19,036 bases of DNA. It comes from Christiangramia sp. (lineage in GTDB: Bacteria; Bacteroidota; Bacteroidia; Flavobacteriales; Flavobacteriaceae). This document shows, piece by piece, positions 1 to 9,100 of the stretch (position 1 is its first letter; every line of letters begins with the position of its first letter). The DNA lies in the NCBI GenBank assembly GCA_024635735.1, contig JAGXII010000125.1:1-19036 (forward strand). The letters run 5' to 3'. The notes under the pieces are model-generated. The model saw only the letters and a program-made list of their open reading frames with translations, had not been told where the DNA came from and did no database searches. The position numbers and the translations under genes are program-made.

Positions 1-237
1 CAGATCGATAGCAACGGTGGCTTAAATTTCAAAGCCCTTCATACAATGATTCATCAAATCAAATCCTGGATAAGAACAACCTATTCCTGGGTGAGTGATT
101 TCAACATCAATAGATATTTTAATGAGTTTTGTTTTAGGATCAATCGCACACAAAGCAAAGCCACAATTTTCAATAATCTAATAACCAAAATGGTCAAAAA
201 AGATAAAGTATATCACAATCAAATTATAGGCAATTAA
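1..237 (+). CDS. IS1595-family (ISXO2-like) transposase, C-terminal fragment
   Basis: The reading frame is open from the first base of the window to the TAA at 235-237, so only the last 78 residues of a longer protein are visible; the internal ATG at 46 is not the true start. The visible residues resemble the end of the DDE transposase domain of IS1595/ISXO2-like elements: an NGGLNFKALH-type segment, then a KSWIRTTYSWVS helix, then a RYFNEFCFRINR segment and a final IFNNLI...MV stretch. In this family the corresponding region carries the conserved H..I...K.WL and YL.EF.FR.NR signatures. The catalytic DD residues lie upstream, outside the window. The gene stops about 12 bp before sequence belonging to the neighbouring GH43, as expected at the right end of an insertion sequence. 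Family assignment is from memory of the motif; whether the element is intact cannot be judged. Confidence 0.75.
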   Translation, partial: QIDSNGGLNFKALHTMIHQIKSWIRTTYSWVSDFNINRYFNEFCFRINRTQSKATIFNNLITKMVKKDKVYHNQIIGN

Positions 238-249
238 CTACTGACCTCT
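1..249 (+). mobile_element. Right end of an IS1595-like insertion sequence
   Basis: The transposase tail ends at 237, and sequence encoding a lipoprotein signal peptide of a different gene is recognisable from about 250. The element's right boundary must therefore fall roughly between 238 and 252; 249 is an estimate. The terminal inverted repeat cannot be confirmed because the left end is outside the window. The bases following the stop (ctactgacctc) are the natural place to look for it. The element probably inserted into the very start of the GH43 gene. Confidence 0.55.
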
Positions 250-1320
250 AAAAGTTTAAAATATTATATTGTTATTCTTATAAGTGTTCTGTCTATTAGC
301 TGTATTGTAAACAGGCAAAAACAGGAAGACGGCAATAAAATTGTTTCTGAAAATTATTTTACTAATCCTATTACCAGGGGAGCAGATCCCTGGGTAACCA
401 AGCATGATGGAAATTATTATTATTGCTTTTCCGGAGGGAAAGACGATCAAAGTTTTATTACTGTAAGTAAATCTTCTTCACTGGTTAATCCCGGAAAACG
501 CCAGAAGGTTTTTAAAACTCCTAAAACGGGTTGGAATTTAACTAATGTATGGGCGCCGGAACTTCATCACTATAATGATAAGTGGTATATATACTACGCC
601 GCCGGTAAATCCGGGCCACCCTTTCTTTATCAAAGAACCGGGGTTCTGGAATCTGTGAGCAGCGATCCGCAAGGAGAATATATTGATAAAGGGGTATTAA
701 AAACTGGTGAAGATCCAAATGATTATACGGGTACTATATGGGCGATAGATCTTACTTTAACAGAGATTGACGGTCAGCTTTATGGCATTTGGTCCGGCTG
801 GGAAGAAAATGTAGAATCGCATAAAACTCCACAATACCTTTATATAGCCAAAATGAGTAATCCATATACCATTAGTTCTGAAAGGGTTAAAATTTCAAGT
901 CCCGAGGAAGAATGGGAAACCGGTGGTCCTCTCAATTTAAATGAAGGTCCGGAAGTTTTAAAACACGATGGAGATATTTTCATTATTTACTCTACAAGGG
1001 AATCCTGGACGACTGAATATAGATTAGGTCAGCTTAAATTAAAAAAGGGTAGCAATCCAATGCTACCAGAAAACTGGTCGAAAAAAGGACCTGTTTTTAT
1101 TGGTGATGAAAGCATTCATGGTGTGGGACATGCAAGTTTTACAACTTCACCAGATGATACTGAATCCTGGATTATATATCATTCAAAAGTATCTACTAAG
1201 CCTGGCTGGAATCGTAATGTGAGAGCTCAGCTATTCTTTTGGGATAAAAATGGAGACCCGGTTTTTGGGAAACCTGTTCAAATAGGAGTTTTATTAAAAG
1301 AACCTTCAGCAAATAATTAA
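241..1320 (+). CDS. GH43 family arabinofuranosidase/xylosidase-like lipoprotein, start codon lost at IS junction
   Basis: The frame is open from 238 to the TAA at 1318-1320 and encodes a five-bladed GH43 glycosidase, probably an exo-acting alpha-L-arabinofuranosidase or beta-xylosidase. All three expected catalytic acids are visible: the base Asp in GADPW (codon 385), the pKa-modulating Asp in WAIDLT (748) and the acid Glu in LNEGPE (943). A WAPELH motif is at about 553-570. The layout resembles exo-arabinanase/arabinofuranosidase-like GH43 members. The N-terminus reads as a lipoprotein signal (KSLKYYIVILISVLSIS, then Cys at codon 301), but no ATG, GTG or TTG precedes it in frame. The only near-start is CTG at 241, used here as a placeholder. 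The first ordinary start is GTG at 655, which would omit the signal, the catalytic base and two blades. The original start was probably removed by the upstream insertion sequence, so the gene is either a recent pseudogene or depends on an unusual start. Confidence 0.72.
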   Translation: MTSKSLKYYIVILISVLSISCIVNRQKQEDGNKIVSENYFTNPITRGADPWVTKHDGNYYYCFSGGKDDQSFITVSKSSSLVNPGKRQKVFKTPKTGWNLTNVWAPELHHYNDKWYIYYAAGKSGPPFLYQRTGVLESVSSDPQGEYIDKGVLKTGEDPNDYTGTIWAIDLTLTEIDGQLYGIWSGWEENVESHKTPQYLYIAKMSNPYTISSERVKISSPEEEWETGGPLNLNEGPEVLKHDGDIFIIYSTRESWTTEYRLGQLKLKKGSNPMLPENWSKKGPVFIGDESIHGVGHASFTTSPDDTESWIIYHSKVSTKPGWNRNVRAQLFFWDKNGDPVFGKPVQIGVLLKEPSANN

Positions 1321-1331
1321 TTTTTAAAAGT

Positions 1332-2393
1332 ATGAAAACAAGAAAAGGCTGTGTCCTCCTCTTATTGATTTTAGTTTCCTTTTTAGGCCAATCGCAAACG
1401 GGAAAGCGTTGGAGTGTTGAAAAGGCTCAAAAATGGTACGATTCTCACGCATGGATAAATGGTGCGAATTTTATTCCCAGCACAGCGATTAACCAGTTAG
1501 AAATGTGGCAGGCAAATACTTTTGACCCTGAAACAATAGATAAGGAACTGGGTTGGGCTGAAAATATCGGCTTTAATACGATGAGAGTTTATTTACACAG
1601 TATTGCGTATAAACAGGATAAGGCAGGTTTTAAGGATAGAATGGGGGAGTATCTAAAGATTGCTGATAGTCATAATATAAAAACCATATTTGTATTCTTT
1701 GATGATGTGTGGGATAAAACACCAAAGGCAGGAAAACAGCCTGAACCAAAACCCGGGACTCATAATTCAGGTTGGGTACAGGATCCAGGAGACCCAGCTT
1801 ATAAGATGGCCGAAAACTATCCTGCACTTGAAAGTTACGTCAAGGATATTCTCAACACCTTTGGTTCTGATAAAAGAATTCTTTTGTGGGATTTATATAA
1901 TGAACCCGGAAATTCAGGGAAATTAACCACTTCTATGGATCTTTTACAAAATGTTTTTGCATGGGCCAGAGAAGTGGATCCGCAACAACCAGTTTCTGCC
2001 GGAATTTGGAGATGGGATTTTGAAGAATTGAACCAGTTTCAGATAATGAATTCAGATATTATCACCTATCATGATTATGAAGAACCAGATTTACACCGCA
2101 GGGTTCTTCGACTTTTAAAAACACATAATCGCCCGTTAATATGTACCGAGTATATGGCAAGAACGAGAAATAGCAGATTTTCTAATATTATGCCAATGCT
2201 GAAGAAGGAAAATGTGGGAGCAATTAACTGGGGCCTGGTTTCAGGAAAAACAAATACCATATATGCCTGGGGTACTCCTATCAAGGATGGTTCGCAGCCA
2301 ACAGAGTGGTTTCATGATGTTTTCAGGCCAGATGGAACTCCTTACAGGCAGGATGAAGTTAACTTGATTAAAAAATTAAATAATGAAAACTAG
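1332..2393 (+). CDS. Secreted clan GH-A (GH5-like) TIM-barrel glycoside hydrolase
   Basis: This 353-residue protein has a signal peptide (residues 1 to about 22, ending near FLGQSQ) followed by a single TIM-barrel domain of the cellulase/GH5-like superfamily. The putative acid/base is Glu191 in LYNEPGN and the putative nucleophile is Glu273 in CTEYMAR. Their spacing of about 80 residues, at the ends of strands 4 and 7, fits a retaining clan GH-A hydrolase. Other recognisable conserved stretches are ANFIPSTAINQLEMWQ near residue 45 and HNSGW at 144-148. Such proteins are commonly labelled endo-xylanase or cellulase-like, but I cannot assign a CAZy family or a substrate. It starts 11 bp after the GH43 stop, and its own end overlaps or abuts the epimerase gene, indicating one operon. 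It probably acts in the periplasm. Confidence 0.82.
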   Translation: MKTRKGCVLLLLILVSFLGQSQTGKRWSVEKAQKWYDSHAWINGANFIPSTAINQLEMWQANTFDPETIDKELGWAENIGFNTMRVYLHSIAYKQDKAGFKDRMGEYLKIADSHNIKTIFVFFDDVWDKTPKAGKQPEPKPGTHNSGWVQDPGDPAYKMAENYPALESYVKDILNTFGSDKRILLWDLYNEPGNSGKLTTSMDLLQNVFAWAREVDPQQPVSAGIWRWDFEELNQFQIMNSDIITYHDYEEPDLHRRVLRLLKTHNRPLICTEYMARTRNSRFSNIMPMLKKENVGAINWGLVSGKTNTIYAWGTPIKDGSQPTEWFHDVFRPDGTPYRQDEVNLIKKLNNEN

Positions 2394-2397
2394 TACC

Positions 2398-3564
2398 ATG
2401 AAAATTATAAAATTTTGTTCCCTTTTAATGGTGATAATGATAGTCGCCTGTAACGAAAAAAAGAAGAATGAAAATGTTGAAAAATCTGAAAAAAGTTCCA
2501 ATGAAAAAATGGAGGCTAAGAATTTTCAAGATACTGTAAAGGGAAAAATAGGTGTTTTAAAGAAAATAGAGAATGGAGATATCACCGCATATTTTACCAA
2601 TTACGGGGCACGACTTGTAGGACTGTGGACTCCAGATAAAGATGGTAATCCAACCGATGTGGTAGTGGGTTTTGGAGACTTAAACTCTTATGTGAAATCT
2701 ACTGAACCATATTTTGGAGCTACCATTGGAAGATATGGAAATCGAATTGCCAAAGGGAAATTTTCTCTGGATGGTGAGGAATATGATCTTTCAGTAAACA
2801 ACGGAGCAAATACGCTTCATGGAGGAAAGAAAGGTTTTCAGTCTAAATTTTGGAATGTGGAACAACCCGATGATCACACTCTGGTTTTTACTTATACTTC
2901 AAAAGATGGGGAACAGGGATTTCCGGGAAATTTGAAAACTAAGGTGACTTATTCCCTGACAAACGACAATCGTTTAAAGATGGAGTATGAAGCAACCACA
3001 GATAAAAAAACCGTGGTTAATATGACGAATCATGCATTTTTCAACCTGAATGGTGAAGGAAGCGGAACTGTTTTAAATCATAAGGTTATGATTAATGCCG
3101 CAAATTATACCCCCGTTGACAGCACTCTTATTCCACTCGGCAAAATGGCTTCTGTTGAAGATACTCCGTTTGATTTTCAGGAAGCGACTACTATTGGTGA
3201 AAGGATAGATGAGGATAATGAGCAACTAAAGAATGGGAAGGGATATGATCATAATTTTGTGCTGCAGACCAATGATGCGGAAGGAATGACCCATGCCGCG
3301 AGCGTTGTTGGCGATAAATCAGGAATCCAGATGGATATTTATACAGAAGAGCCTGGATTGCAATTTTACAGTGGTAATTTCATGAAAGGTAAAAACACCT
3401 TTAAAAATGGAAGTAAAGATGAGTATCGCACCGCTTTTGCTATGGAAACGCAGCACTACCCGGATTCTCCTAATCAATCAGATTATCCGAGTACTGTTTT
3501 AAATCCGGGAGAAACCTATCATACAGTATCAGTCTATGAATTTTCTGTAGAAGAAACGGAATAA
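2398..3564 (+). CDS. galM: Aldose 1-epimerase (mutarotase), lipoprotein
   Basis: The protein interconverts alpha and beta anomers of free aldoses. Residue numbers here count from the ATG at 2383. The family signatures are present: YGNRIAKGKF (119-127), LHGG (145-148), the catalytic acid His217 in TNHAFFNLNG, GYDHNF (287-292) and the catalytic base Glu355 in AMETQHYPDSPNQ. A lipoprotein signal ends at Cys23 (IMIVAC), followed by a Lys/Glu/Asn-rich linker to about residue 48. Two starts are possible: ATG 2383, overlapping the preceding gene by 11 bp, and ATG 2398, 4 bp after its stop. The second is preferred because it gives a compact lipoprotein signal (MKIIKF...). A membrane-anchored mutarotase next to glycosidases suggests that free sugars are released outside the cytoplasm. 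Confidence 0.92.
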   Translation: MKIIKFCSLLMVIMIVACNEKKKNENVEKSEKSSNEKMEAKNFQDTVKGKIGVLKKIENGDITAYFTNYGARLVGLWTPDKDGNPTDVVVGFGDLNSYVKSTEPYFGATIGRYGNRIAKGKFSLDGEEYDLSVNNGANTLHGGKKGFQSKFWNVEQPDDHTLVFTYTSKDGEQGFPGNLKTKVTYSLTNDNRLKMEYEATTDKKTVVNMTNHAFFNLNGEGSGTVLNHKVMINAANYTPVDSTLIPLGKMASVEDTPFDFQEATTIGERIDEDNEQLKNGKGYDHNFVLQTNDAEGMTHAASVVGDKSGIQMDIYTEEPGLQFYSGNFMKGKNTFKNGSKDEYRTAFAMETQHYPDSPNQSDYPSTVLNPGETYHTVSVYEFSVEETE

Positions 3565-3600
3565 GAATAGAGGGCTTAATTTCTAAAAAATTATTGAATA

Positions 3601-5007
3601 ATGATTAAAAAAGTCGTTTTGATAATTGTCCTGATGGCAGGTTGGCAGGTGAGCTTCGCGAAGGTGAAATTACCTTCAGTTCTTTCAAATAATATGGTGC
3701 TCCAACAATTGAGCAACGCCAAATTATGGGGAGAATCTGTTCCAGATTCAGATTTGGAAATTTTCACATCCTGGGATAGCAAAACGTATCAGGTTCATGT
3801 TGATAGTGCCGGAAACTGGAAACTTGATATAAAAACTCCCAAAGCAGGAGGGCCTTATAAACTAAGCTTTAAAGATAGAGATGGCAAAGTTGAATTAAAT
3901 CGGGTTTATACAGGTGAAGTTTGGTTATGTTCCGGTCAGTCTAATATGGCGATGCCCATGGTGGGGAAAAAAAATCAGCCAATTCTGAATTCAGAATCGA
4001 TTATTAAAAATGCCAGTAATCCCCAGTTACATTTATTCAATGTAGAACAAAATCATGATTCAACACCGTTAAATGACGTTAGCGGATCCTGGAAACTCAC
4101 AACTCCTGAAAATGTTGCTAATTTTAGTGCCGTTGCCTATCAATTTGGAAATATGCTGCAGGAGGAACTTGATGTTCCTGTAGGAATTATTGTGTCCAGT
4201 TGGGGAGGGACTCCAATTAGGGTATGGATGAGTAAAGAGGCATTAACAGAATTTCCGGAGTATACGAAATCTAGTGATGGAGCAGATTTTCGTCAACCAT
4301 CGGTACTGTATAATGCAATGCTGGCTCCATTAACTCCATACTCCATTGCCGGATTTTTATGGTATCAGGGAGAGAATGATAGAAATACTTCCAGCATATA
4401 TGAGAGAGCTTTGCCAGCCATGGTTCATCAATGGAGGGAGGACTGGGATGATAAGAATCTTCCGTTTTATTATGTGCAAATAGCTCCCTGGCTTTATAAA
4501 AATGACAAAGGAAAAGAATTTGCTCCATTAATGAGAGAGGCGCAACTAAACGCCAGTAAAAAAATCAAAAATGTAGGAATGGTTGTTACCGCAGATATTG
4601 GTTCGAATAAAACCATTCACCCACCAGATAAAACCACGGTGGCCAGAAGGTTGTCCAGTTTAGCTCTTAACAGTACTTACTGTAAAAAAAGCTATAAATA
4701 TTCAGGACCAGAATTTAAATCCTATAAGACTAAAAATGATGAGGTCATAATTAGGTTTAAAAACAACAGGGGCTTACATTTAATAAATAAGGAGGTTCAA
4801 AATTTTGAAGTCGCCGGAAAAGATAAAAATTTCTATCCCGCCAGTGCAAGGATAGAAAATAGAAAATTAATACTTTCTTCTGCCCAGGTTAAAAATCCTG
4901 TAGCTGCGAGGTATGGTTTTAAAAATTATTTTGAAGGAAATCTTTTCAATGGACAAGATTTACCTGCTTCCTCTTTTAGAACTGACGATTGGAAAATTAA
5001 CGAATAA
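3601..5007 (+). CDS. Sialate O-acetylesterase-like SGNH carbohydrate esterase
   Basis: The 468-residue protein has a signal peptide (MIKKVVLIIVLMAGWQVSFA, residues 1-20), an N-terminal beta-rich segment and an SGNH-hydrolase fold of the SASA (DUF303) family. It probably removes O-acetyl or other acyl groups from a polysaccharide; literal sialate specificity is unlikely in this setting. The nucleophile block is CSGQSNM (110-116, Ser114). GFLWYQGEND (251-260) matches the conserved WYQGE.N block. The catalytic His is expected at His340 in TIHPPDK. In relatives I recall, the residue two before this His is usually Asp or Asn (D/N-I-H-P); here it is Thr, so the third triad member may come from elsewhere. 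It sits 36 bp after the epimerase gene and only 4 bp before the next ATG at 5012, suggesting an operon. Related plant-polysaccharide acetylesterases occur in similar loci. Confidence 0.83.
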   Translation: MIKKVVLIIVLMAGWQVSFAKVKLPSVLSNNMVLQQLSNAKLWGESVPDSDLEIFTSWDSKTYQVHVDSAGNWKLDIKTPKAGGPYKLSFKDRDGKVELNRVYTGEVWLCSGQSNMAMPMVGKKNQPILNSESIIKNASNPQLHLFNVEQNHDSTPLNDVSGSWKLTTPENVANFSAVAYQFGNMLQEELDVPVGIIVSSWGGTPIRVWMSKEALTEFPEYTKSSDGADFRQPSVLYNAMLAPLTPYSIAGFLWYQGENDRNTSSIYERALPAMVHQWREDWDDKNLPFYYVQIAPWLYKNDKGKEFAPLMREAQLNASKKIKNVGMVVTADIGSNKTIHPPDKTTVARRLSSLALNSTYCKKSYKYSGPEFKSYKTKNDEVIIRFKNNRGLHLINKEVQNFEVAGKDKNFYPASARIENRKLILSSAQVKNPVAARYGFKNYFEGNLFNGQDLPASSFRTDDWKINE

Positions 5008-5011
5008 GATC

Positions 5012-6142
5012 ATGAGAAAATCGTATATCATAATTCTGGTTCTGGGAATATTATTGAGTTCTTGTGGGAACAAGAAGAATAAAAATGAAAAAGCTGAAGT
5101 AACTACAGAAGAAAGTATCACGTTTAATAATCCTCTCGATGTTAAATTTGGAGATCCGTTTGTGCTAAAGTCAAGCGATGGAAAGTATTATATGTACGGT
5201 ACGGGTGGAGGAGCAAAGAAAGGTTTTGTTGCCTATTCTTCTTCAGATTTAAAGAACTGGAAATCTGAAGGGCAGGTTTATTTTTCCGACAATAAGAATG
5301 CCTGGGGAATCAATGCATTCTGGGCACCTGAAGTTTATGAAAAAGAAGGGAATTATTATATGTTCTACAGTGCTCAATGGAAAGTGAATCCCACCAATGA
5401 AAAAGAGAATTTTAAGATTGGTGTTGCAGTGGCAGATAATCCGTTAGGGCCATTCGTGGATACGAAGTCGGAACCTATTTTTGATCCGGGATATCCCATA
5501 ATAGATGCCAATGTTTTTTTTGAAGACGGGAAGTCTTATCTTTATTATTCACGATGTTGTTATAAGCATCCTGTGGAGAGCGAAGTTTCAGCATGGGCAA
5601 ATGAAAAAGGCTGGTACGACGAAATTGAAGAGAGCTGGGTGTATGGCGTCGAATTAAAACCAGATTTTTCAGGAGTGTTAGGAGAGCCAAAATTATTATT
5701 GCGACCACCATTGGAAATGAATGATCCGAATACCGAATGGGAAAGTCGTTCTGTAACTGCTCATGAAGCAAACAGAAGATGGACTGAAGGTTCTACTCTT
5801 TTAAAACATAATGGAACTTATTATATGATGTATTCGGCGAATAATTTTAACGGAGAAAATTATGCAGTTGGTTATGCAACCTCAAACTCACCACTCGGAG
5901 ATTATAACAAGGCTGAAAATAATCCTGTCCTCGAAAAAAATGGAGAAGTTACAGGCACCGGGCATAACAGTATAATTGAATCGCCTGATGGTGAAGGATG
6001 GATATGCGTTTATCATGGAAGAACAGAGAAAACTGGACATAAACGTTTAGTATTTATGAATAAAATGGATATTGATGATGAAGGTATGCTACACGTAGAG
6101 GGGCCAACATTATCGGAAACTTTGGAAACTCAGACCAGGTAA
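5012..6142 (+). CDS. GH43 family glycosidase, lipoprotein (beta-xylosidase/arabinofuranosidase-like)
   Basis: This is a 376-residue five-bladed GH43 enzyme, probably cleaving terminal xylosyl or arabinosyl residues. The catalytic triad is visible: base Asp48 in KFGDPF, modulator Asp165 in IIDANVF and acid Glu259 in WTEGSTLL. WAPEVY (104-109), YYMFYSAQW and a TGTGHNS segment (314-320) are further family hallmarks. The start was set at ATG 5012 because it follows the previous stop by 4 bp and gives a clean lipoprotein signal with Cys18 (ILLSSC). The longer frame from 4913 would overlap the esterase by almost 100 bp and bury the signal peptide. The linker after Cys18 is Lys/Asn/Glu-rich. The protein is unlike the other two GH43s here in length and motifs, so it is not a recent duplicate. 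An unusual RCCYKH segment (181-186) follows the second catalytic blade. Confidence 0.9.
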   Translation: MRKSYIIILVLGILLSSCGNKKNKNEKAEVTTEESITFNNPLDVKFGDPFVLKSSDGKYYMYGTGGGAKKGFVAYSSSDLKNWKSEGQVYFSDNKNAWGINAFWAPEVYEKEGNYYMFYSAQWKVNPTNEKENFKIGVAVADNPLGPFVDTKSEPIFDPGYPIIDANVFFEDGKSYLYYSRCCYKHPVESEVSAWANEKGWYDEIEESWVYGVELKPDFSGVLGEPKLLLRPPLEMNDPNTEWESRSVTAHEANRRWTEGSTLLKHNGTYYMMYSANNFNGENYAVGYATSNSPLGDYNKAENNPVLEKNGEVTGTGHNSIIESPDGEGWICVYHGRTEKTGHKRLVFMNKMDIDDEGMLHVEGPTLSETLETQTR

Positions 6143-6188
6143 ATGTCTGAAATTGCTATTTTTTTTATGGAATAACAGATAATTTTAA

Positions 6189-9100
6189 ATGCAACTTAAA
6201 AATATACTAGTCTCTTTAATATTTCTGGGCAGCTTTTTATCAGGTTTTGCCCAGCAGGATCTCACCTTCAAAAATTATTCTGTTGAAGATGGACTGGTTT
6301 CCAATACAATCTGGGATATCAATCAGGATGCTCAAGGTTATATGTGGTTTGCTACAAAAAATGGACTTAGCCGCTTCGATGGTTACGAGTTTAAATCCTA
6401 TAAATTTTCTACAAAAGTAAAAGGAGGACTTGGAAGTAATTTTATCCATTCCATATTTAAATATGATGATAAAACTTTATGGATAGGAAGTTCACGAGGA
6501 GTTTATATTCTCAATATGGAAACTGATAGTTTTAAACATTTTAAGGCGTTAAAAACAAATTTAATATTTGATATCAAGAAGGATAAGAAAGGAATTGTCT
6601 GGATAGCTACGCAGCAGAATGGTGTATATCGATATAACCCTGAGAATAATAATATTAAAAACTTTAAAGCTTCGGAGGGGAAAAAAAATTCACTTTCTTC
6701 AAACGAAATTAGAAAACTGGCTATTGATGGTTTTGGGAATATCTGGATAGGTACTTTTGAGACAGGAATAGATATTCTTAATACAAAAGACTTATCTATA
6801 AGAAATTTGAATAAAAAGAATGCAGATCTTTCCAGTAATACGGTGCTTACGGTTTATAAGGATTTGAACGATAGAATGTGGGTTGGAACTTTTGGAGGAG
6901 GATTAAATATGTGGAATCCTGAGACGAAAAAATTCAAATCCTTTACAAAAGAAGATGATAATAGTATAAATGATAATATCGTTAGGTCCATATATCAGGC
7001 TTCACCAGATAAACTTTTAATTGGTACGGAGCAAGGCCTGAATGTAATGGAATTGGATTCGGAAGAATTTAGTTATTATACACATAATGCAAGTGATCCT
7101 AATGGAATTAGTGGTAATGCGGTTTATTCAATTTTTGGTGATAAAAATGACGGTATTTGGCTGGGAACCTATTTCGGTGGAGCAAGTTATTTTGAAAAAT
7201 CAGGGTCTGAATTTGAGAACTATTATCCAACGATAGAAGAAAACACATTAAATGGAGGGGCTGTTAGTTGTTTTCTGGAAGATGAACCAGGTAAATTTTG
7301 GATTGGAACTGAGGACGCAGGGCTAAGCTATTTTGATTCTAACAATAAAACCTTTAAAAATTATCCGTTTAAAAAAAATCAGGAACAACTTTCTTATCAC
7401 AATATTCACTCGCTCTATAAGGACAAAAAAGGCAGAATATGGATAGGTACATTTTCTGGAGGTTTAAATATCTATGATAAGAAAACAGGAAAGGTAAAGG
7501 TTTACCGTCATGACCCTGATGATCCTAATTCATTGACAAATAATAACATTTTCAGTATTTATGAAGACAGGGATGGCGTAATCTGGATTGGCACTACAAA
7601 GGGTTTAAATGTTTATGATGAAGAAAATGATAGGTTCATTAGAATTAAGGAATTGGGTATGGATCGAACTTTCGCTTATGATATTTATGAAGACGAAACG
7701 GGTACTATATGGTTTGCTACTTACGGGAGAGGTTTAATTGCTAAGAAAAAAGCCTCAAACGAATGGAATCAATATCGGCTTAAAAATGAGGAAGGTGAAT
7801 TTATTCTTGGTTCAATTATTAGCTTGAAAGATGATTACGCGGGTAATCTATGGCTGGGAACTGAAGAGAGAGGACTTGTAAGATTCAATTTCGGGACAAA
7901 AAAATTCGAGGTATATAATGAAAAATATGGTCTTGATGCCAATGTCGTTTATGATATTTTACAGGATTATAACAGAACGCTTTGGCTTTCTACCAATAAC
8001 GGGCTTTATCATTTTGATCCACAGAGCAAGAAAAGTACACATTTCACAGAATGGGATAATTTGCAAAGCAGGCAGTTTAATTATAACGCGGGATACAAAG
8101 CCACCAATGGCAAAATGTTTTTTGGTGGAATTAAAGGTTTTAACTCATTTTATCCTGATGAGATTGAGCTCGATCCAATGGTAAGTAAAGTGGTTTTGAC
8201 CAATTTTCAATTGTTTAATAAGGATGTTTCAGTTCACGATGGAAAGAAGAATATTTTAGAGAGTTCTATTAATTACACAAATCATCTTGAACTTTCGCAT
8301 GAACAATCGGTAATGAGCATTGAATATGCAGCGGTTAGCTTTAAAACCCCTGCAAAGATTAAGTACGCTTATAAAATGGAGGGATTTGATAATCGCTGGA
8401 ACTACGTGAATTTCCAGCGTAAGGCAACCTATACCAATCTTCCTCCGGGTGAATACACCTTTATGGTAAAAGCCACTAATGACGATACAAATTGGGATGT
8501 TCCTGTTACTAAAATGGGAATTACGATTGCTCCACCATTTTATTTACACCCTGTGGCCTATGTCATTTATGTACTACTTTTAATAGGTATCTTTTTGTTT
8601 ATAAGAAAGAGGCTAATTGATCAGGCTAAAAAGAAAAATAAAATAAGGTTAGAGCGTCTAAGTGTTCGACATGAAAAGGAATTTTATAAACAGAAGATTG
8701 AGTTCTTTACAACCATGGCACATGAAATAAGAACTCCTTTATCATTAATTACTGCTCCATTAGAAAAAATAATGGAAAACAAATCACTTCCAAATAATGT
8801 GACCAGGCAGCTAGAAATAATGAATAAAAATTCTAATCGTCTTATAAATTTGGTAAATCAATTACTGGATTTTAGAAGAATAGAAAGTGATATTTATAAA
8901 ATTCACAAGGAAAAACTGGATTTGATAGTCTTAATACAGTCTATTTATTCCCGTTTTTCTGCCATGAAATATCAGGAGAATATAAGATTTACTTTAATTA
9001 CAAAAGTAAGTAGTTTGCCGGTTAATGCAGATCCTGAAGCCCTTACCAAAATTTTTAATAATCTATTAATAAATGCTTTTAAATTCACTCGGTCAGAAAT

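Noticed and set aside
46..237. Free-standing 63-residue gene starting at ATG 46
   Set aside because: The frame is already open from base 1 and the residues before the ATG fit the transposase C-terminus, so it is the tail of a longer gene.
655..1320. GH43 gene starting at GTG 655
   Set aside because: In-frame sequence upstream encodes a lipobox, the catalytic base Asp and WAPELH; a start at 655 would give a non-functional fragment, so it is not taken as the native start.
4913..5011. N-terminal extension of the second GH43 from ATG 4913
   Set aside because: It would overlap the esterase by 95 bp and place the lipoprotein signal inside the protein; ATG 5012 gives a normal signal peptide.
5475..5771. 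98-residue minus-strand open frame
   Set aside because: Antisense to the well-supported GH43 coding region, with no recognisable features.
6143..6188. Promoter for the HTCS (TTG at 6153 and TAATTTTA at 6180)
   Set aside because: The spacing is 24 bp rather than about 19 and the -7 box would end one base before the start codon.
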